A stretch of DNA of 12,088 nt from Clostridium sp. (GTDB lineage Bacteria; Bacillota; Clostridia; Lachnospirales; Lachnospiraceae). Below are positions 6,542 through 12,088 of this stretch, in pieces (the first letter of the stretch is position 1; each line of letters starts with the position of its first letter). A program made the translations under genes and the position numbers. Below the pieces are notes generated by a model. The model was not told the origin of the DNA. It saw only the letters and a list, made by a program, of their open reading frames with translations, and made no database searches. Where the stretch lies: positions 1 through 12,088 of the forward strand of contig JAEDOC010000057.1 of assembly GCA_016302185.1 (NCBI GenBank), given 5' to 3'.

Positions 6542-7363
6542 ATGAAATCTGATAAAAAAAGCTTTCTGGCCGGCCCCTATATTCTGTGGATGATTGGTTT
6601 TACTATCATTCCGCTGCTTCTGATCGTCTATTACGGTCTCACCGATAAAAGCGGTGCCTTCACTCTGGCCAATGTAACTGCCATTTCCACGCCGGAGCAC
6701 TTAAAAGCGCTGGGGCTGTCCCTGATACTCTCCCTGGCCAGCACGATAATCTGTCTGGTTCTGTCCTATCCGCTGGCCATGGTTCTGCGGAAAAAGGGCA
6801 TCGGGCGCAGCAGCTTCATGGTATTTATCTTCATTCTTCCCATGTGGATGAATTTTCTGCTGCGTACCCTGGCATGGCAGACGCTGCTGGAGAAAAACGG
6901 TGTCATCAACGGCATCCTGAATCTCCTTCATCTGCCGAACATTGCCATTATCAACACTCCCTGGGCTATCATTCTGGGTATGGTTTACAATTTCCTGCCT
7001 TTTATGATTCTCCCGATTTACAATTCACTGGTTAAAATTGATGACAATACCATCAATGCCGCCAAGGATCTGGGTGCCAATGAATTCCAGACTCTGATTC
7101 ATATCTGGATTCCCTTAAGCCTTCCCGGCATCGTCAGCGGAATTACCATGGTATTTGTTCCGGCACTGACCACCTTCGTCATCTCCAACTTACTGGGCGG
7201 AAGCAAAATCCTGCTGATCGGCAACGTTATCGAGCAGGAATTCACCAAAGGAAGCAACTGGAACTTAGGTTCCGGCCTTTCTCTGGTTCTGATGGTCTTT
7301 ATTCTTCTCAGCATGGCACTGCTGGCAAAATACGATAAAGAAGGGGAGGGAACCGCATTCTGA
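6542..7363 (+). CDS. potB: Spermidine/putrescine ABC transporter permease
   Basis: The 273-residue integral membrane protein is one half of the import channel. Hydrophobic segments lie at about 10-31, 58-82, 92-113, 141-162, 196-218 and 244-263, consistent with six membrane helices. The ABC permease EAA loop, which contacts PotA, is seen as INAAKDLGANEFQTLIHIWI followed by P191 (171-191). Length equals that of E. coli PotB (about 275). An in-frame GTG at 6518 would add eight residues but overlaps the AAGGAGG (6524-6530) that serves ATG 6542, so the ATG is preferred. Its TGA stop shares one base with the next gene's ATG (TGATG at 7361-7365), which implies translational coupling and roughly equal production of the two channel halves. 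Confidence 0.94.
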   Translation: MKSDKKSFLAGPYILWMIGFTIIPLLLIVYYGLTDKSGAFTLANVTAISTPEHLKALGLSLILSLASTIICLVLSYPLAMVLRKKGIGRSSFMVFIFILPMWMNFLLRTLAWQTLLEKNGVINGILNLLHLPNIAIINTPWAIILGMVYNFLPFMILPIYNSLVKIDDNTINAAKDLGANEFQTLIHIWIPLSLPGIVSGITMVFVPALTTFVISNLLGGSKILLIGNVIEQEFTKGSNWNLGSGLSLVLMVFILLSMALLAKYDKEGEGTAF

Positions 7364-9312
7364 TGAAACGCTACAGCTTACGACAGTTTTTCCAGGATTT
7401 TTATCTGGCGTTAATCCTGATCTTTTTATACGCCCCCATCGTTACTATGATGGTTCTTTCCTTTAATAATACCAAGTCCAGAACTCTCTGGGGCGGTTTC
7501 ACCACCCGCTGGTATTCGGAAATGTTTGAAAGCCAGGCTATCATGGCCGCGCTTTACAACACGCTGCTCATCGCCTTCATCTCCGCTCTGGTGGCCACCA
7601 TCATCGGCACTGTAGCGGCCATCGGCATCAGCAGTATGAAAAAAGTGCCGCGCACCATTGTGATGGGTATCAACAATATCCCGATGCTGAACTCGGATAT
7701 CGTAACCGGCATCTCACTGATGCTGGCTTTTATCGCCTTCGGCATCTCACTGGGCTTTAAGACCATCCTGATCGCCCACATCAGCTTTAATATTCCTTAC
7801 GTGATCCTAAGTGTCATGCCGAAATTAAAGCAGACCAGCCGCAATACCTACGAGGCGGCGCTGGATCTGGGTGCCAGCCCCCTGCAGGCCTTCTTCAAGG
7901 TGGTGTTCCCGGATATCCTGCCCGGTGTCCTCTCCGGCTTCCTCATGGCCTTTACCATGTCGCTGGACGATTTCATCATCACTCATTTTACCAAGGGCGC
8001 GGGTATCAATACCCTGTCTACCCTGATTTACAGTGAGGTGCGCCGCGGCATCAAGCCGTCCATGTATGCCCTCTCCACGCTGATTTTCGCCACCGTTCTG
8101 ATCCTGCTGCTAATTACCAATTTCTCCCCGGAAGCTTCCGGAAGCTCTGCAGCTTCAAAAAACGGTGTGACAACTGCGGAGGAGACCGCCAAAGCCCGTC
8201 AGCGCAGAAAGAAAATTGAACAGCGTAAAAAGACGGTGCTGGCTGCCGCAACCGCTCTGGTTCTGGCCATCGTCGGCCTCTCCACCTATGAGCGCTATTC
8301 TGCTACCCATTCCAAGGAGCTCTACGTCTACAACTGGGGCGAATACATTGATGAGACAGTCGTAGAGCAATTTGAAGAAGAAACCGGAATCAAGGTAACC
8401 TACGATCAGTTTGAGACCAACGAAGAGATGTATCCCATCATCGAGGCCGGCGCAGTCAACTATGATGTGGTCTGTCCTTCCGACTATATGATTCAGAAGA
8501 TGGTAGAAAACGATCTTCTGGCAGAAATCAATTTTGACAACATTCCGAACATTGAAAACATCGATCCCAAATATATGGAAATGTCCCGGGAATTTGACCC
8601 GGAAAACAAGTATTCTGTTCCCTATACCTGGGGCACCGTAGGAATTCTCTACAACACCAGGCTGATTGAAGAAAAAGGACTTCCCGTTCCTACCCGGTGG
8701 TCCGATCTCTGGAACCCGGCTTATAAAGGTGAGATCCTGATGCAGGATTCCGTCCGTGATGCTTTCATGGTGGCTCTGAAATCTCTGGGCTACTCCATGA
8801 ACACAGAAAATATTGCCGAGCTTCAGGAAGCCAGGCAGCTGCTGATTGATCAGAAGCCGCTGGTACAGGCCTATGTCATCGATCAGGTTCGTGACAAGAT
8901 GATCGGAGGCGAAGCTGCCATCGGCGTCATCTACTCCGGTGAGATGCTTTACATTCAGGAAGAAGTAGCCAGTCAGAATCTGGACTATACCCTGGAATAT
9001 GTGATTCCGGAAGAAGGCACCAACCTGTGGCTGGATTCCTGGGTCATCCCGGCCAACGCAAAAAACAAAGAAAATGCTGAAAAATGGATTGACTTCCTCT
9101 GCCGTCCGGATATTGCACTGAAGAACTTTGAATATATCACTTATGCCACACCAAACAAGGCGGCAAAAGAGCTTCTGGACGAAGACCTCCAGAACAACAA
9201 GGCCGTCTTCCCGGACTTCGAAAGTCTGGAGAACTGCGAGGTCTTCCGCTATCTGGGAGACGAGGCAGACGGTGTGTACAACAGCCTGTGGAAAGAGGTA
9301 AAATCCCAGTAA
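7363..9312 (+). CDS. potCD: PotC-PotD fusion: polyamine permease joined to membrane-anchored substrate-binding protein
   Basis: One 649-residue frame holds two usually separate proteins. Residues 1-253 are a PotC-type permease with six hydrophobic segments and an EAA loop (EAALDLGASPLQAFFKVVFP, 164-183). Residues 254-290 are a hydrophilic linker ending in a basic cluster (RQRRKKIEQRKK, 279-290). A hydrophobic helix (291-307) then carries the chain back across the membrane. Residues 318-649 are a PotD-type binding protein, starting LYVYNWGEYID. By comparison with E. coli PotD (recalled from memory), W325, Y328, S373, Y375, W556, D558 and Y594 match ligand-contact residues, while positions equal to D168, W229 and Q327 appear to be S463, Y524 and F628. 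There is no lipobox cysteine, so the extra helix replaces the lipid anchor. The frame is unbroken with no internal start signal at the junction. GGGGAGGG (7343-7350) precedes the ATG. The likely cargo is spermidine or putrescine; which one is uncertain. Confidence 0.94.
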   Translation: MKRYSLRQFFQDFYLALILIFLYAPIVTMMVLSFNNTKSRTLWGGFTTRWYSEMFESQAIMAALYNTLLIAFISALVATIIGTVAAIGISSMKKVPRTIVMGINNIPMLNSDIVTGISLMLAFIAFGISLGFKTILIAHISFNIPYVILSVMPKLKQTSRNTYEAALDLGASPLQAFFKVVFPDILPGVLSGFLMAFTMSLDDFIITHFTKGAGINTLSTLIYSEVRRGIKPSMYALSTLIFATVLILLLITNFSPEASGSSAASKNGVTTAEETAKARQRRKKIEQRKKTVLAAATALVLAIVGLSTYERYSATHSKELYVYNWGEYIDETVVEQFEEETGIKVTYDQFETNEEMYPIIEAGAVNYDVVCPSDYMIQKMVENDLLAEINFDNIPNIENIDPKYMEMSREFDPENKYSVPYTWGTVGILYNTRLIEEKGLPVPTRWSDLWNPAYKGEILMQDSVRDAFMVALKSLGYSMNTENIAELQEARQLLIDQKPLVQAYVIDQVRDKMIGGEAAIGVIYSGEMLYIQEEVASQNLDYTLEYVIPEEGTNLWLDSWVIPANAKNKENAEKWIDFLCRPDIALKNFEYITYATPNKAAKELLDEDLQNNKAVFPDFESLENCEVFRYLGDEADGVYNSLWKEVKSQ

Positions 9313-9330
9313 GAAAGGAAGCTGTAACCT

Positions 9331-9756
9331 ATGAAAATTGCTGTTCCCTATGATAACGGCCAGGTGGTTCCCCACCTGGCCTCTGCCAAAGAATTTAAAA
9401 TCTATGATGTGTTGGATGACGAGATTCTCTCCGAGGAAATCTTCCCCATTGGGGAAAACAGTCTGGAAAATATCCTGACCGGCCAGAATGTCCGCGTTCT
9501 GATCTGCGGTCTCCTTCCGGTCTCCGCAATGATTGCCCTTCAGAAATCCGGCATCCAGATTCTGGGCGGTGCCTCCGGCGCAGCAGATGACCGGGTAGGT
9601 GATTTTCTCACCGGAACCTTACACTTCGACCGCGGCGGAAGCTGTGCTTCCTGCGCCGGCTCCTGCAGCCTGGAACAGAGTGCCTGCGGCTGCGATGCCG
9701 GAAACGAACCGGAATGTGACGGCAATATCAGTGCCTGCGGTCATGCCTGCTTCTAA
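9331..9756 (+). CDS. NifX/NifB-type (FeMo-cofactor domain) protein with Cys-rich tail
   Basis: Residues 1 to about 98 form the small dinitrogenase iron-molybdenum cofactor domain (Pfam Nitro_FeMo-Co family): MKIAVPYDNG, V13-P14-H15 followed by a short strand, VRVLICGLLP (54-63) and a glycine-rich GGASGAADDRV (79-89). Residues 104-141 are a separate tail with eight cysteines (105, 108, 112, 119, 121, 129, 136, 140) and H138. These could bind a metal or Fe-S cluster. Such proteins are widespread in anaerobes that lack nitrogenase, and their role is mostly unknown. No nif gene is seen here. It follows potCD by 18 bases with an AAAGGAAG site and is the last gene before the terminator, so it should be transcribed with the transporter. 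A function in polyamine uptake is not suggested by the family. It could be a passenger or an iron/redox-linked partner. Confidence 0.85.
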   Translation: MKIAVPYDNGQVVPHLASAKEFKIYDVLDDEILSEEIFPIGENSLENILTGQNVRVLICGLLPVSAMIALQKSGIQILGGASGAADDRVGDFLTGTLHFDRGGSCASCAGSCSLEQSACGCDAGNEPECDGNISACGHACF

Positions 9757-9770
9757 AATACCCCTGTAGC

Positions 9771-9816
9771 AAAAGGGAAGGTAAACGCATCACAAGATGC
9801 ATTTACCTTCCCTTTT
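9771..9816. terminator. Strong stem-loop, probably a bidirectional terminator
   Basis: Arms 9771-9791 and 9796-9816 pair over 21 positions with a single C-A mismatch (9786/9801) around the 4-base loop ACAA. The outer ends are A4 and T4, and the plus strand continues with CTGTTTTCTT, a good U-rich tail. On the minus strand the stem itself ends in CTTTT. It starts 14 bases after the Cys-rich gene's stop and ends nine bases before the stop of the converging MATE gene, so it can end both units. Confidence 0.88.
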
Positions 9817-9824
9817 CTGTTTTC

Positions 9825-11150
9825 TTAAACCACCGTATGTTCCAGCCATTTCCGGCTCATAAAGCGCCAGGTAAAAATCACAGCCCGGAGTCCCCAGTCC
9901 GCAAACATCCCAATCCAGACGCCCATCGGTCCGAACCCCAATACCCGGCAAAGATACAGACTTAAGGTAACCCGGAACGCCCACATAAGAACTGCAGAGG
10001 TAAGCATGGAAAACCGAACATCCCCTGCTGCACGCATTCCATACGCCGGGATAAATGCCGGTGTCCAGAAGATCGGCTTCATTACTGAAATCCAGCCCAC
10101 GATATGGATACAGAGAGCCGCACTCTCCGGTTCCATGCCGGCCAGCACAGTAATCGGCCTTAAACACAGATATACCACCGCACAACTGATACAGATCACG
10201 ATTTCCGACCAGAGTGTCAGCTTCTTCATATAATAAACAGCTTCTTCCGGCTTTCCGGCGCCGATACACTGTCCCACCACGGTCATCATGCCGATTCCGA
10301 TTCCCACAGCAGCAATACAGTTTAAATTCTCCATGATATTGGACATTGCCTGCGCAGCGATTGCCGCCGTACCCATGGCAGAAACCGTAGACTGAATCGC
10401 CAGTTTACCAAACTGGAACATGGCATTCTCCACTCCGCTGGGGATTCCCACCGACAGAATGGCGCGGATCCGACGTCCATTGGGACGAATTGAAAAATAA
10501 TTGCGAATCACCATCATCTGGTTTTTTTGTCTTAAAAAAGCAAAAATCAGGACGGCAGAAAACATGCGGGAGCCCAGCGTCGCCAACGCCGCTCCGGTTA
10601 TTCCCAGTCGGACTCCCCAGATCAGGAATGCGTTGCCCAGGATATTCAGTCCATTGGAAATCAGGGCAATATTCATCGGAAGTCTGGTATTGCCCTGTGC
10701 CCGGTATATCGCGGAGCCTGCATTGGAGAGGGCAATAAAAGGGAAAGACAATGCCGTATAGAAGAAATAGATGCCTGCCGCATCCATAACAGACTGCTCC
10801 ACGCGTCCGAAGACTGCGTGGAGCAGAGGAAACCGCCAGAGAAGGCAGACAGCAGATACCGCAGAAGAAATCGCAGCAACTACAAACACCAGCTGTCTGG
10901 CCGACTCATTTGCATTTTTCACATTTTTCTGTCCGATATACTGGGAACAAACGATGGTTCCTCCGGCAGCCAGTGCGTTGAACGCCTGGATTACCAGAAT
11001 ATTAATGGAGTCCACCAGAGACACGGCAGAGATTGCTTCCGGCCCCACATTGCTGACCATCATACTGTCTGCCATTCCCATCAGGGAATTTAAAATCTGT
11101 TCCACAATCAGCGGCATCAGAAGCCGAATCAGCGCACGATTACTGAACAT
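9825..11150 (-). CDS. MATE-family multidrug/metabolite efflux transporter
   Basis: The 441-residue protein is almost wholly hydrophobic, with about twelve predicted membrane helices, the normal MATE topology and length. MATE proteins export drugs, cationic dyes or metabolites in exchange for Na+ or H+. Family features include the opening LLMPLIVEQILNSLMGMAD (10-28), GGTIVCSQYIGQKN (63-76) and its pseudo-symmetric partner MTVVGQCIGAGKPEEA (289-304) in the second half, plus the YRAQGNTRLPM block (149-159). The substrate cannot be predicted. The start is ATG 11150, with AAGGAAG just upstream. An in-frame ATG at 11195 lies deep in the preceding gene and is rejected. The gene overlaps the 3' end of the CstA gene by 11 bases, so both are probably translated together. 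It converges on the pot operon and shares its terminator. Confidence 0.92.
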   Translation of the reverse strand: MFSNRALIRLLMPLIVEQILNSLMGMADSMMVSNVGPEAISAVSLVDSINILVIQAFNALAAGGTIVCSQYIGQKNVKNANESARQLVFVVAAISSAVSAVCLLWRFPLLHAVFGRVEQSVMDAAGIYFFYTALSFPFIALSNAGSAIYRAQGNTRLPMNIALISNGLNILGNAFLIWGVRLGITGAALATLGSRMFSAVLIFAFLRQKNQMMVIRNYFSIRPNGRRIRAILSVGIPSGVENAMFQFGKLAIQSTVSAMGTAAIAAQAMSNIMENLNCIAAVGIGIGMMTVVGQCIGAGKPEEAVYYMKKLTLWSEIVICISCAVVYLCLRPITVLAGMEPESAALCIHIVGWISVMKPIFWTPAFIPAYGMRAAGDVRFSMLTSAVLMWAFRVTLSLYLCRVLGFGPMGVWIGMFADWGLRAVIFTWRFMSRKWLEHTVV

Positions 11151-12088
11151 TGGCTTCCTTACCGAATAATTTACGAACACCCTGAAGTGCCACAATCACA
11201 CCTAATACCAGAAGCAGAACGGCGAAAATCAGCTGCAGAGTATTTCCAAGGCTTAAACCGGTGCTCATAAATGCGCTGCTCAAAGCACAGATCTTCATGG
11301 TCAGAGCAGTAAAGGTAACTGCCATCATGAAGAACATCGGAACCCAGAGCATTACGCCCTGACGTTTGGTCTTCTTTAAGAATACGGCACAGGCAACCAG
11401 AGCCAGTACAGAAAGCAGCTGGTTCGCAGAACCGAACAGCGGCCAGATCTCTGCGTATCCAACCTTGGCAAGAAGGTAAGCCAGCACCAGAGTAATAATC
11501 GTAGAGAAATATTTGCTGGTCATCAGCTTGGTGAAAGCACTCGGCTCCTTATCTTCATCCTCCTGGAAGAACTCCTGGAAGGACAGACGTCCGACACGGG
11601 CAACAGAGTCCAGAGAGGTCAGAGCGAATGCAGAGACTGCCAGGTTAATTAAGGTAAATACCAGCTGATACGGAAGACCTGCTGCAGTCAGGAAGTTTGC
11701 AATTGCACCTGCAAAGATCTGCGGCTGTGTGGTCAGACCAGCTGCCGCCGCCTCGCCTTCCGCGAAGGAAGCAACCGCAATCAGGGCGATCACTGCCAGC
11801 ATACTCTCCATCAGCATCGCACCGAAGGATACCGGAAGCATGTTTCTCTCATTCTTAATCTGTTTGGATGCGGTACCGGAGGAAACCAGTGAATGGAAAC
11901 CGGAAACTGCACCACAGGCAATGGTTACAAATAAGATCGGGAATAAGTACTGTCCATTTACGGTAAATCCGTTAAACGCATTTAAGTTGCAGGACGGATT
12001 GGAGATAAATACACCAATAACAGCAGCTGCGATCATGAAGATCAGCAGGTAGCTGTTTAAGTAGTCACGAGGCTGAAGAAGAGCCCAT
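11140..12088 (-). CDS. cstA: Carbon starvation protein A (CstA) family transporter, 5' part missing
   Basis: The frame continues without a stop from 11140 to the window edge. It is open above the internal ATG at 12036, where the translation reads WALLQPRDYLNSYLLIF (12087-12037), a conserved CstA segment. About 315 C-terminal residues are visible. FVTIACGAVSGFHSLVSSGT and the following SKQI form the most conserved CstA block, followed by several hydrophobic helices and a C-terminus ending KLFGKEANVQ. CstA-family proteins are membrane importers; known members take up peptides or pyruvate under nutrient limitation. The short C-terminal part after the core suggests the compact Gram-positive/clostridial form rather than the roughly 700-residue enterobacterial form. 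Start, promoter and control lie outside the window. Its stop overlaps the MATE start by 11 bases. The substrate is unknown here. Confidence 0.92.
   Translation of the reverse strand, partial: WALLQPRDYLNSYLLIFMIAAAVIGVFISNPSCNLNAFNGFTVNGQYLFPILFVTIACGAVSGFHSLVSSGTASKQIKNERNMLPVSFGAMLMESMLAVIALIAVASFAEGEAAAAGLTTQPQIFAGAIANFLTAAGLPYQLVFTLINLAVSAFALTSLDSVARVGRLSFQEFFQEDEDKEPSAFTKLMTSKYFSTIITLVLAYLLAKVGYAEIWPLFGSANQLLSVLALVACAVFLKKTKRQGVMLWVPMFFMMAVTFTALTMKICALSSAFMSTGLSLGNTLQLIFAVLLLVLGVIVALQGVRKLFGKEANVQ

Noticed and set aside
8155..9375. 406-codon open frame on the minus strand
   Set aside because: It lies antisense to the PotD part of potCD, has no recognisable domain or ribosome site, and reflects codon bias of the real gene.
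9331..9756. Evidence for a nitrogen-fixation locus
   Set aside because: Only a NifX-type domain is present. Such domains are common in anaerobes without nitrogenase, and no other nif gene is seen.
9790..10269. 159-codon minus-strand frame
   Set aside because: It is an alternative frame inside the MATE gene and runs into the terminator.
1..12088. CRISPR arrays, insertion sequences, tRNA or rRNA genes, phage genes
   Set aside because: No spaced repeat array, transposase frame, terminal inverted repeats, tRNA-like cloverleaf or phage gene was recognised on either strand.

Overview
The window looks like an ordinary chromosomal stretch from a Firmicute, most likely a Clostridia/Lachnospiraceae-type bacterium. 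This is inferred from strong AAGGAGG ribosome sites, consensus sigma-A promoters, a clostridial-type CstA, a PotC-PotD fusion and a UPF0340 (YwlG-like) protein. Base composition looks near half G+C by eye. No species can be named from the sequence alone. Gene density is high, and no gap between genes exceeds about 265 bases.

Left block (1-4590, all minus strand). Read in the direction of transcription, a divergent promoter drives a 7-bladed lactonase (6-phosphogluconolactonase family). It is followed closely by chorismate synthase (aroC), a stem-loop, a UPF0340 protein, an Fe-S 23S rRNA uracil-C5 methyltransferase (RlmD/RlmCD type), and the start of a GGDEF-domain gene that runs off the left edge. 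The GGDEF gene is too short in the window to appear as a long open frame, but it has a clear motif. This is a housekeeping block; no shared pathway is proven.

Centre (4591-4854). This 264-base divergent control region holds one sigma-A promoter on each strand. The rightward promoter is a full consensus (TTGACA, 16 bases, TATAAT). A perfect 9-base inverted repeat lies immediately downstream of its predicted start point and is a good operator candidate.

Polyamine block (4855-9756, plus strand). The order is an XRE-cupin regulator, PotA ATPase, PotB permease, a fused PotC-PotD (permease plus substrate-binding protein anchored by an extra membrane helix), and a small NifX/NifB-type protein with a Cys-rich tail. 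Spacing is tight (35, 38, minus 1 and 18 bases) and the block ends in a strong stem-loop that probably works in both directions. Together the genes make a self-regulated spermidine/putrescine-type importer in which the binding protein is covalently tied to the channel. The Cys-rich passenger has no obvious link to transport.

Right block (9825-12088, minus strand). A CstA-family transporter enters from the right edge (its 5' part is missing) and overlaps by 11 bases a MATE-family efflux protein. That gene converges on the pot operon at the shared terminator.

Nothing here is plainly a new defence or mobile system. The observations most worth following are the PotCD fusion and its altered binding pocket, the candidate operator, the Cys-rich protein at the end of the polyamine operon, and the minimal GGDEF protein at the left edge.
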